This document shows, piece by piece, positions 34,190 through 41,929 of a stretch of DNA of 64,000 nt. The stretch is taken from positions 186,001 to 250,000 of the forward strand of contig NZ_WOBR01000010.1 of the NCBI RefSeq assembly GCF_009727955.1, written 5' to 3'. The position numbers and the translations under genes are program-made. The notes beneath the pieces are model-generated. The model ran no database searches, had not been told where the DNA came from, and saw nothing but the letters and a program-made list of their open reading frames with translations. The stretch is from Aliivibrio fischeri (GTDB taxonomy: Bacteria > Pseudomonadota > Gammaproteobacteria > Enterobacterales > Vibrionaceae). Every line of letters begins with the position of its first letter. Positions within the stretch are counted from its first letter, which is position 1.

Positions 34190-35092
34190 TTACTGCGCAA
34201 ATAAACTCACAGTCATCATGTCTTGGTAAATTCCAGCCATTGTATTCGGTGATGCCTGATTTTCAATGTGAATACGTAATACCTCTCCCTTATCTTTAGA
34301 AAAAGATCGTACTTCATATTCTATCGGGGCACTTAATTTACGCTTCTGCCCATTAACCGTTACAAAATAAGGGATCCTTTTATTAGATGAATCTAAATTC
34401 ACTAAATCTCCCCTATTTTCAGAAATCAGCTTTACACGCACATTAGTGTTACTTTGAACCATGAAATCAATGGTTCTGTGATTACTTTTTGTTAAATTAC
34501 CCATATCTAATCGGATCGTACTCCCTGAATAACTTAACCAACGTCCGCTATAACTATTAATTTTTGCATTAACATAAGGTTTTGCCACGTACTTAAAAGA
34601 AGCAATTCTCTCTGACTTAACGCTTACCGTATCTCCTAAATAAAACATCATTTCACTGCTATAAAGGCCGGGCAACAGTTGCTTCCCTTTTGCTATATAT
34701 AGCCAAAATTTCACTCGATTTTTACCTAAAATAGGCAATTGATAGTTCCCTTTCCCATTTTTTAGTAAAGGTTGTCTATCTGAATTAAATAAAGAGGAAA
34801 TTACGTCATTCTGTGGTCCTTTGATGATTCGATCACTACTTCGTCCTAATGGCTCTATTTCAATAGCCTTTGCACAATGTCGGAATGCATGACTTAATTC
34901 AATATAAGCAGGAAACCATAATCCACCACGGTCCCTAAAAGATCGTTCAACCGGCGTAGTTGATATTGTAACTTTCCATTCACCTTGACATAACTCATCG
35001 GATTCATTTGCATAGACTGGAAAGCCCATTACGATGAACAACAAATAAAAAGCACTACGCAACAACCAATTTATATTATTTTTGTTTATCAT
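34190..35092 (-). CDS. Fimbrial tip/minor subunit with spore-coat-U-like C-terminus
   Basis: 300 residues from ATG 35092, with GGGGG about 10 bases upstream; overlaps the usher gene end by 17 bases. A hydrophobic signal segment ends near VYA|NESDE. The N-terminal half (to about 160) has two Cys and may be the adhesin lobe. The C-terminal half (SGSTIRLDMGNLTKSNHRTIDFMVQSNTNVRV ... IPYFVTVNGQ ... TMAGIYQDMMTVSLFAQ) resembles SCPU-type pilin domains, with a final YxDxxxVxL strand. Last gene of the fimbrial operon, where tip adhesins usually lie. Ligand unknown. Confidence 0.72.
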   Translation of the reverse strand: MINKNNINWLLRSAFYLLFIVMGFPVYANESDELCQGEWKVTISTTPVERSFRDRGGLWFPAYIELSHAFRHCAKAIEIEPLGRSSDRIIKGPQNDVISSLFNSDRQPLLKNGKGNYQLPILGKNRVKFWLYIAKGKQLLPGLYSSEMMFYLGDTVSVKSERIASFKYVAKPYVNAKINSYSGRWLSYSGSTIRLDMGNLTKSNHRTIDFMVQSNTNVRVKLISENRGDLVNLDSSNKRIPYFVTVNGQKRKLSAPIEYEVRSFSKDKGEVLRIHIENQASPNTMAGIYQDMMTVSLFAQ

Positions 35093-37499
35093 TGTTACAT
35101 CCCCCTTCACAGGTTATATAAATAACACCTAAATCAACTAAACTAGCCTCTTGCTTGATAATCTGAATAAGTACATCAGGCATATCCATACCATCTGGAG
35201 TCAGTGTGTATTTTCCTGACGTTAGTCCTTGAACAAAAAAACGACCTTGTTTATTGGTAAAAAATCGAACGCTTTTATGATCATTTTTTATTGTCCCTTG
35301 GTAATAATCCAAGGGGGTTTCATTATTAAATAACAATACACCTTTCGCGGTATAAGAAGCATCTGAACCAATTTGCATGAAGTGTCCAGTCGCGATGCCT
35401 GGTGTAAATGATATTTGTCCTTCCCCCCAGTCATACCCTATCGGAGCATCAGCAACGTTATAATCAACATGATTAGTTGCATAAGGTTGAGATAACGAAA
35501 ACATTCCATTAATTAAAGACGTCGCTTGTGCAGTTGCTACACCATCTTGTGTCACATCTAAATCAGCTGTGCTATTGGGTAATGTTGAATGTAAAGAAGC
35601 AATCACAAATGGCCCTGACGGAACTCGTCCCCAACCAATTTGATTATCAACAATACCTATTGCTGTAGAAGCTCTAAGTGATGCTTGATAGTTTTCATAT
35701 CCCGTAGCTTGCATTTCATGTCTTGATACCTCACTTTCAACTCGAAAACGATTTGCCGTATAACTTGCAACCGCTTTTTGGTTTACTTGATAATCATCCT
35801 TTTCTGCTTCAATTCGATAACCAGTATCCCCAACTCGTTCAAGTCCTTCGTTATTAAAATATATTCTTGAACGCTGATTTTCACTGTTATAAGAAACACC
35901 TATTCGATGATCATCATCTTTAGAATACCAACTCCAATCTAGCGTAAACAGCATTCTAGAATCAGCTTCTGTGTAACGTTCAGACTCTTCGTATTCCACT
36001 CCGACTCCAACAGCTAAGTTACCTTTTCTCCAATTTAGCAATGTCGTTGCTGTTATTTCTTTATCTGCTATTGGATATGTGGTGAGTCTACCTGATAACG
36101 TTAAATCAAACTCAGAAGTGAGCTGCCAAAAGTAATTACCTAAATATCGCAAATATTCATTTTCATATTCACTTTCTAGCCACGGTTGACTAACAAATTG
36201 TTTAGAATGTTCAATAGCAAGTCGTAAATTTGGCGATTGGCTATCCCCTCTTCCAATGACACTATGTTCGTAATCCAGTGAGGCTATTTTACCTTTATTA
36301 TGTCGTTCTCCATCACTTACAGAAAATCGCCCTGTTAAATTACCAAAATCAGAACTCAGCGTAGCAATCCCACCAATAACTTGCCCATCACTTGTGTGCA
36401 GTCCATTAACCCCTAAAGTTAACCAACTTAGAACCCCATATTCAATGAAACCAGCACTTACAACAACATCACTATAATCAATCCCGTCATCGTTATAATT
36501 TAATGGTTTACCACTCGAAAAAGCGTAATCAAACAACCCTTCTTCTAATAACTTACTATTATAGAATTGTGTGAATTTGAGGGTTTCTTGCCTTCCTGAT
36601 AAATAACTCACCTCAACCGTAATATCATTCGCTCCATTTCCTAACATTAGATTTTGCAGGTTATATCTCCCTGGCTCTAATCTCCCGCCAGAGATGCGCT
36701 CACCATTGACATAAACATCGACTTCAGCTGATTCGAGTAATACTAATTGTTGGCTACTCTCAGGACTAATATCTCTATTAGGTTGCAAATCGGCATAACG
36801 ACTTTCTATCGAAATCCCTCCCAATGCAATATTAGTAATATGTCCAGACTCGCCACTGTTAATGTCTCCAACAGATATTCGTAAAGGCATATTAGGTTCA
36901 TCATAAAAAGCTTTCCATTCACCTCGCTGAAATCGAGTTTCTTCTTGATCGCTATAAATATAATTAGCAAAAAGTGCATTCACCCCTTTTGCGCCACCAA
37001 TGTTCAATTGAGACAGCCAATCAACAGATGTTGACCATGATTCAGTGCTTTTATCCCAACTCATGTCATAACGAGTATTTATGCTATTAAGCCAAGCAAA
37101 ATTTGCACTTTCTGTTGGAATAAATAAAGGGTATCCATTTGAAAGATTTATGTCTTGCTCTGCTAATAATTCAGACGACACAGTGACCAAAATAACTAAA
37201 TTTTCAGGATCGAGCTCAATACCTAAGCCATTTTCAGCCAATAATTTAGGTTCAATATAAGCATTTAAGGAAGTGTTTTTCTTTTCTATATTATGCCACC
37301 ACTCAGAGCTTATCCTCGCTCCAAGTAAAGCTTTCAAATCTTCTTTTCCAATGCCTGTTAATGTCATGCCATCAACTTCAACAGGTACTTCTCCTATTTC
37401 TTTATCACTATAAATAATCGGTAGCGTTAAATTAAATGCCGCAAAAGCAGGTGCTGTTATCCATAACGAAATACAACATAGGACAATCCATCGCCACAT
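35076..37499 (-). CDS. Outer-membrane fimbrial usher
   Basis: 807 residues, PapC/FimD-type usher that assembles and secretes subunits. Signal peptide MWRWIVLCCISLWITAPAFA. N-terminal chaperone-binding domain to about 130. Barrel about 140-640 with the plug region around AEVDVYVNGERISGGRLEPGRYNLQNL and GANDITVEV. C-terminal domains contain GIATGHFMQIGSDASYTAKGVLLFNNETPL and KQGRFFVQGLTSGKYTL. A final Cys pair (TCEGGC) is present. The N-terminal domain is divergent from classical gamma ushers, so the subclass is uncertain. Lies between chaperone and tip genes; 34-base gap from the chaperone. Confidence 0.9.
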   Translation of the reverse strand: MWRWIVLCCISLWITAPAFAAFNLTLPIIYSDKEIGEVPVEVDGMTLTGIGKEDLKALLGARISSEWWHNIEKKNTSLNAYIEPKLLAENGLGIELDPENLVILVTVSSELLAEQDINLSNGYPLFIPTESANFAWLNSINTRYDMSWDKSTESWSTSVDWLSQLNIGGAKGVNALFANYIYSDQEETRFQRGEWKAFYDEPNMPLRISVGDINSGESGHITNIALGGISIESRYADLQPNRDISPESSQQLVLLESAEVDVYVNGERISGGRLEPGRYNLQNLMLGNGANDITVEVSYLSGRQETLKFTQFYNSKLLEEGLFDYAFSSGKPLNYNDDGIDYSDVVVSAGFIEYGVLSWLTLGVNGLHTSDGQVIGGIATLSSDFGNLTGRFSVSDGERHNKGKIASLDYEHSVIGRGDSQSPNLRLAIEHSKQFVSQPWLESEYENEYLRYLGNYFWQLTSEFDLTLSGRLTTYPIADKEITATTLLNWRKGNLAVGVGVEYEESERYTEADSRMLFTLDWSWYSKDDDHRIGVSYNSENQRSRIYFNNEGLERVGDTGYRIEAEKDDYQVNQKAVASYTANRFRVESEVSRHEMQATGYENYQASLRASTAIGIVDNQIGWGRVPSGPFVIASLHSTLPNSTADLDVTQDGVATAQATSLINGMFSLSQPYATNHVDYNVADAPIGYDWGEGQISFTPGIATGHFMQIGSDASYTAKGVLLFNNETPLDYYQGTIKNDHKSVRFFTNKQGRFFVQGLTSGKYTLTPDGMDMPDVLIQIIKQEASLVDLGVIYITCEGGCNNDKQK

Positions 37500-37533
37500 T
37501 ATTTATCTTCTTATCATTTCATATTGACTTAAA

Positions 37534-38190
37534 TTAATGAGTCAAATCACTCACTAGCAAACTGGCACTTTGCCCTGGAACTAAATATTGAAGAGAAATA
37601 AAAGGCTCAATATCAGACCATTTCCATGTGTATTTTTTATTGTCTAAACTAACATTCCAAGTCTGTTTACTTACGTCTACGATACTGCTCCCTACATTAT
37701 CAATCATAAGAACGGATTGGTTATTTTCATTTGTAGATAATTGACTTTTTACGGTTTCTTTAGCTTTATTTGGTGAAACAAAAACAAGCCCACCAATTCG
37801 GAACAGCATTTGAATACTATCGCTACCCATTTCATCCTTTAGTGGCAACTGGCTTACAATAAGGCGATAAGATTCTGCAATTTCTTTTGGAGAACCAATA
37901 TATTGTACTTTTATTGTCTGTGAAGCACCGGGAGCAATAAGAGCTTGAGGAGGGAAAACAAAGATATCGGTACTATCAATCAAAACTTCTGATTCTTCTC
38001 CAGATACTTGTCTTTTTCTTACTTCAATTTCAACAGGGAGAGGTTGCAGTGAGGCATTAGTAATTTTAAAGAAACCTGAACTGGCTTTACCATGGTCACT
38101 AAAAAAATTAACCATCGGAAAAAGCTCAAATGCACTAAGATGAAGTGGACAAATAAGAGTTAATAGGAATAAATATATTTGTTTTTTCAT
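37534..38190 (-). CDS. Periplasmic fimbrial chaperone
   Basis: 218 residues from ATG 38190 (GAGG upstream). Signal peptide MKKQIYLFLLTLICPLHLSA. PapD-like first domain: SSGFFKITNASLQPLPVEIEVRKR, FPPQALIAPGASQTIKVQYIG, and SYRLIVSQLPL, including the conserved F1-strand Arg and the G1 beta strand (QMLFRIGGLVFVSP). Donates a strand to subunits until the usher takes them. Follows the major subunit gene across a 50-base gap holding a strong hairpin. Confidence 0.9.
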   Translation of the reverse strand: MKKQIYLFLLTLICPLHLSAFELFPMVNFFSDHGKASSGFFKITNASLQPLPVEIEVRKRQVSGEESEVLIDSTDIFVFPPQALIAPGASQTIKVQYIGSPKEIAESYRLIVSQLPLKDEMGSDSIQMLFRIGGLVFVSPNKAKETVKSQLSTNENNQSVLMIDNVGSSIVDVSKQTWNVSLDNKKYTWKWSDIEPFISLQYLVPGQSASLLVSDLTH

Positions 38191-38202
38191 ATGAACCTCA
38201 AT

Positions 38203-38221
38203 GGGGGATATGATATCCCCC
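38203..38221 (-). promoter_or_regulatory. Intercistronic hairpin between major subunit and chaperone genes
   Basis: GGGGGATA-TCA-TATCCCCC on the minus strand: eight perfect pairs, five of them G-C, loop of three. It is not followed by Ts, so it should stabilise the subunit mRNA or slow, not end, transcription. Similar stem-loops after major pilin genes are known, as in pap. Confidence 0.65.
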
Positions 38222-38240
38222 AAAACGACTTTGGTTAACA

Positions 38241-38747
38241 TTACATGTGGAATAAGCTTACATACATAGAACCTGCATATTCACCATGACGCGCACCAAC
38301 TTGTGGTAACGATTTAATTTTTAAAACATGTTTTGCTGACATTGATTTATCAATACTATTACTAATATCAATTTCTTTATAAATACGAGTAACGTTTGTC
38401 GAACCATCGTTTACGACTTTTTCCCCTTTAAACTTATACTGCATAGGGATCACATCCCCATTACCATTTTTAAATTGGAAACCGTCAATAAGCAGATTTG
38501 CTTTACTGCCATATGAGTTACACCACGCTTTAAATGCAAACTTTTTCGTATCCGATTCTTTCGCTAGATCAAAGGTAATGGTTTCTAAATTTTTGTTTGC
38601 AACCATTTCACAGCGCTTAGGTACTTCACCTTTAAATTTTACATGAAAATCTGCACGCCCTTCATCACTACCAACAACCCAATCAGATGCTGTTGCACCT
38701 GTTGAACATAGTAAAGCTAATACAACTCCACCAATTAAACCTTTCAT
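38241..38747 (-). CDS. Fimbrial major subunit (pilin)
   Basis: 168 residues with a signal peptide MKGLIGGVVLALLCSTGATA|SDW. One Cys pair (in KRCEM and KAWCNS) is placed like the pilin disulfide. The end, GARHGEYAGSMYVSLFHM, fits the C-terminal beta strand that receives the donor strand. Very strong Shine-Dalgarno sequence (AAAGGAGA), as expected for an abundant structural protein. First gene of the operon. Too divergent for a named pilin family by eye. Confidence 0.75.
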   Translation of the reverse strand: MKGLIGGVVLALLCSTGATASDWVVGSDEGRADFHVKFKGEVPKRCEMVANKNLETITFDLAKESDTKKFAFKAWCNSYGSKANLLIDGFQFKNGNGDVIPMQYKFKGEKVVNDGSTNVTRIYKEIDISNSIDKSMSAKHVLKIKSLPQVGARHGEYAGSMYVSLFHM

Positions 38748-38891
38748 TAGTCTTCTCCTTTCCTTAGTTGACTATTTTTATATACATCAACTTGACTGTA
38801 CCGCTATAAATATAGAGATAAAGGAGAAATAGGATATAGGCCATATGTCTAGAGTTATCACTTAAAGGGGGGATTATTGGCCTAACTCATC

Positions 38892-39557
38892 CTATACTGT
38901 TGGTGTTATTACTTTCTTTTCATTATCAATAAGTAAGGAGAAAAGTTGCCTACGCCCATTTTTTCCCGTTTTTAATAAAATACTCGAAACATGACATTTT
39001 ATCGTGCTTGGACTGACATTCATTTGCATTGCAATTTCCTTATTACTACTTCCTTGTAATAAACATAGAAAAACCTGCTGTTCTCTAACCGTAAGCGCAT
39101 ATTTTACCGCTAATATATTAATCGAATGATTTGATTGATGACCAATATGAGTGGCTTGTTTAAGCGATAATGACATCGCCTCTCGACTAAACCATAACTG
39201 CCCAGAAATAACCGTCCTTATCGCTTTGGGTAGCATTTCTATCGTATATGCTTTATCAATTAGGCCAGAAAAGCCCAACGCAATAAAACCAGCACTGCTC
39301 TCTGTATCACATTGCTTTGCATTTACAATAACCCACTCCCCACCACGTTCACCTGGAGACACTAAATTTAATGATGGATTACCCAAGCTTTCTTTATCAT
39401 AAATGACGATCGTTCTCGGCCTTATATTCCACAAATTAGATAATGATGTTAAGTGTTGAAAGTTATGGCTAGCAAAGATCGTAGATAACCCTCCAATAAG
39501 AATATCGGCCCATTCACTATTTGTTGATACAATATATATTTCGCTGTATTTATTCAT
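38892..39557 (-). CDS. LuxR/CsgD-like regulator, probably of the fimbrial operon
   Basis: 221 residues. The C-terminal LuxR helix-turn-helix (about 150-205) reads LTVREQQVFLCLLQGSSNKEIAMQMNVSPSTIKCHVSSILLKTG. The N-terminal 120 residues look like a degenerate receiver fold (IYIVSTNSEWADILIGGL, TIVIYDKESL, GFSGLIDKAYTIEMLPKAI) without the acidic pocket of a phosphorylated response regulator. This layout is that of CsgD and related surface-structure regulators. It lies 144 bases upstream of the pilin gene on the same strand; regulation of the fimbriae is inferred from position. The end of the protein is short and polar. Confidence 0.82.
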   Translation of the reverse strand: MNKYSEIYIVSTNSEWADILIGGLSTIFASHNFQHLTSLSNLWNIRPRTIVIYDKESLGNPSLNLVSPGERGGEWVIVNAKQCDTESSAGFIALGFSGLIDKAYTIEMLPKAIRTVISGQLWFSREAMSLSLKQATHIGHQSNHSINILAVKYALTVREQQVFLCLLQGSSNKEIAMQMNVSPSTIKCHVSSILLKTGKNGRRQLFSLLIDNEKKVITPTV

Positions 39558-39958
39558 TTCAACTCATACTGTCTATAGGTTAAAAGTATTAAGATCCCTC
39601 ACTGCAATAGTTTATATATTCAGTGCAAATAACATATAACAGAGTAATGAATCACTCTAATGCAGTTATCACAGTTATTAATAAAACAGTATTTAAATCT
39701 ATTTTTTGAGATGCTCTTCGAATATGTATTAATTTGACGTGTTTGCTTAAAACATACAGCTAAAGCAAACAAGGTGGGGTTTATATCTGCTTCTATTCTA
39801 TGTGGTCAAACCTGATGTTTAACTTCTGGGGATACATCTCTTGTTCGTGTAAATCGCTATTTTAATAGTTACATTCTCAATATGATGCATATTTAATAGT
39901 TTAGAAATAATGTAAATCCTGAGATACTTTACCCATGATTCATTAGCCAATAGAAAAT
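39558..39958. other. 401-base intergenic region between LuxR-like and FetB-like genes
   Basis: AT-rich divergent promoter region. The only structure I note is a weak dyad, CACTG ... CAGTG, across 39600-39625, about 45 bases upstream of the regulator start, which could be an autoregulatory site. No ORF with a ribosome-binding site and no stable hairpin. Confidence 0.4.
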
Positions 39959-40747
39959 ATGCAAGAATCCTTAGATATCAGTTGGTCGTTAATGGGGCTG
40001 TTTAGCCTTACATTAGTCATTCCGTTTTCAATTAATCGCATTTACCAATTAGATCTCGCTAAAGACATGACTATCAGTGTGATTAGAATGATTACACAGT
40101 TGGCATTCATTGGGTTATATCTTGAGTTTGTCTTTCAATTAAATGATCCATTGTTAAATGCACTATGGATTGTATTAATGATTGCTATCGGTTCTAGCTC
40201 TATCATTTCTAAAGCCAAACTACCAAAAAGACGCCTGCTGTTTCCCGTAGCTACTGGTTTATTTATTGGACTTTCACCATTGGTCATTTTACTTAGTTCG
40301 GTAATTATCCAACCAACCCCACTTTATAGCGCCCAATATGTGATCCCTCTAGCTGGTATGTTATTAGGCAATAGTTTGAGTGGAAATATCGTTGCTTTGC
40401 AAAACTTATTCACTGCATTTAAAGAACGAGAGAGTGAGTATCATGCCGCTATCGCTCTTGGCGCATCTCCGCACTATGCAACCCTTCCTTTTGTCCGTGC
40501 AGCAATGCAAAAAGCCTTTGCTCCTATTATGGCATCAATGGCTACAACAGGCTTAGTTACCCTTCCTGGCATGATGACAGGTCAGATCTTAGGAGGGGTT
40601 AACCCAATGGTTGCTATAAAATATCAACTGCTTATTTTAATCGCTATTTTTGTTATGCTGACCATATCCGTCACTATCACATTACAGCTAACCCTCAAGA
40701 ACAATATTTCAAAAGAAGGGAAAGTATTAGTGCATTTTCTAAATTAA
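39959..40747 (+). CDS. FetB-like ABC permease (UPF0014), without partner ATPase
   Basis: 262 residues, about seven helices. Family signatures are visible: MIAIGSSSIISKAKLPKR, YVIPLAGMLLGNSLSGNIVALQNL, ESEYHAAIALGASPHYATLPFVRAAMQKAFAPIMASMATTGLVTLPGMMTGQILGG. FetB of E. coli works with the ATPase FetA in iron export under oxidative stress; in many genomes the two genes are adjacent. Here no ATPase gene flanks it: upstream is 400 bases of non-coding DNA and downstream an aldo-keto reductase, 36 bases away. The partner must be elsewhere, or the protein acts differently. Confidence 0.85.
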   Translation: MQESLDISWSLMGLFSLTLVIPFSINRIYQLDLAKDMTISVIRMITQLAFIGLYLEFVFQLNDPLLNALWIVLMIAIGSSSIISKAKLPKRRLLFPVATGLFIGLSPLVILLSSVIIQPTPLYSAQYVIPLAGMLLGNSLSGNIVALQNLFTAFKERESEYHAAIALGASPHYATLPFVRAAMQKAFAPIMASMATTGLVTLPGMMTGQILGGVNPMVAIKYQLLILIAIFVMLTISVTITLQLTLKNNISKEGKVLVHFLN

Positions 40748-40783
40748 CAATCCAATAAAAAGAAATAAAGGAGCCTTCATTAC

Positions 40784-41836
40784 ATGGAATACTCAACACT
40801 TGGCAGCAGTAATCTCTCTGTTTCTCGTATCTGCTTAGGGAGCATGACTTGGGGAAAACAAAACACTCAGGAAGATGCCAATCAACAAATTGATTATGCG
40901 CTAAGCCAAGGCATCAACTTTATTGATACCGCTGAAATGTATGCGGTACCGCCATCACCCGATACCTACGGTAAAACAGAAACCATCATTGGTAATTGGC
41001 TAGCGGAAAATCCTGAACGACGCAAAGAAATCATCTTAGCCTCTAAAATTGCAGGCCCTGGCCTACCTTGGGTTCGTGATGGGGGAGCAATCACAGGTGA
41101 AGCTATTATTGCTGCGGTTGATGCCTCACTTGCACGATTACAAACGGATTATATAGACCTCTATCAACTGCATTGGCCAAACCGTACTTCCCCACATTTT
41201 GGTAAGCACTTTCCAAATCAATTCAAATTCAGTGAATTCGATGCAAAGAAAGAAGAAACGGATATGCTAGAGATCTTACAAGCACTAGATACTTGTGTGA
41301 AAGCTGGAAAAATCCATCATATAGGATTATCAGACGATACTCCGTGGGGCATCAATACTTATCTAAAATTAAGTGAAAAATACGATTTACCAAGAATGGT
41401 TTCAATTCAAAACGAATTCAGTTTATTGCATGCAAAAGACTGGCCTTATCTCATTGAAAACTGTATTCATGAAAATGTGGCTTACTTACCTTGGTCACCA
41501 CTAGCTGGCGGCATGCTAAGTGGTAAATATTTAGATGGTAAAATGCCAGAAGGCAGCCGTTGGACCTTCTCACAACGTAATGGTATTTTCCGCGATACAC
41601 CCGCAGCAAACGAAGCGGTACGTGCCTATATGGATATTGCTGAGAAACACGGCTATACACCTTGCCAATTAGCATTAGCTTGGTGTGATCAAGTGGACGG
41701 TGTCACATCCACTATTATTGGTGCAACATCTCTAGAGCAATTAAAAGAAGATATTGAGGCGTTCTCAAAACCATTAAGTGACGAAGTTATTTCAGAGATT
41801 AATGCGGTATTTAGACAGTACCCAATGCCGTTTTAA
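40784..41836 (+). CDS. tas: Aldo-keto reductase, Tas family
   Basis: 350 residues, NADP(H)-dependent TIM-barrel oxidoreductase. Closest by eye to E. coli Tas: LGSMTWGKQNTQEDANQQIDYALSQGINFIDTAEMYAVPPSPDTYGKTE. The active-site Asp and Tyr lie in DTAEMY, the Lys in LASKIAGPG, the His in YQLHWPNR, and the cofactor loop near IGATSLEQLKEDIEAF. Physiological substrate unknown. AAGGAG precedes the ATG. Possibly co-transcribed with the FetB-like gene (36-base gap). A terminator follows. Confidence 0.9.
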   Translation: MEYSTLGSSNLSVSRICLGSMTWGKQNTQEDANQQIDYALSQGINFIDTAEMYAVPPSPDTYGKTETIIGNWLAENPERRKEIILASKIAGPGLPWVRDGGAITGEAIIAAVDASLARLQTDYIDLYQLHWPNRTSPHFGKHFPNQFKFSEFDAKKEETDMLEILQALDTCVKAGKIHHIGLSDDTPWGINTYLKLSEKYDLPRMVSIQNEFSLLHAKDWPYLIENCIHENVAYLPWSPLAGGMLSGKYLDGKMPEGSRWTFSQRNGIFRDTPAANEAVRAYMDIAEKHGYTPCQLALAWCDQVDGVTSTIIGATSLEQLKEDIEAFSKPLSDEVISEINAVFRQYPMPF

Positions 41837-41871
41837 TGCATACATAGCTAATTAAATGATCACTACATAGA

Positions 41872-41905
41872 AAAATGGCGCATCCTATCTTGATACGCCA
41901 TTTTA
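41872..41905. terminator. Bidirectional terminator, tas / DUF748 gene
   Basis: AAAATGGCG / CGCCATTTTA with a 15-base loop between convergent genes. Confidence 0.8.
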
Positions 41906-41929
41906 TTCTTTTAATCCCTAGGTAAGAGT

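Noticed and set aside
38892-39557. Regulator as a phosphorylated two-component response regulator
   Set aside because: The N-domain lacks the paired acidic residues of the receiver pocket and no histidine kinase gene is adjacent.
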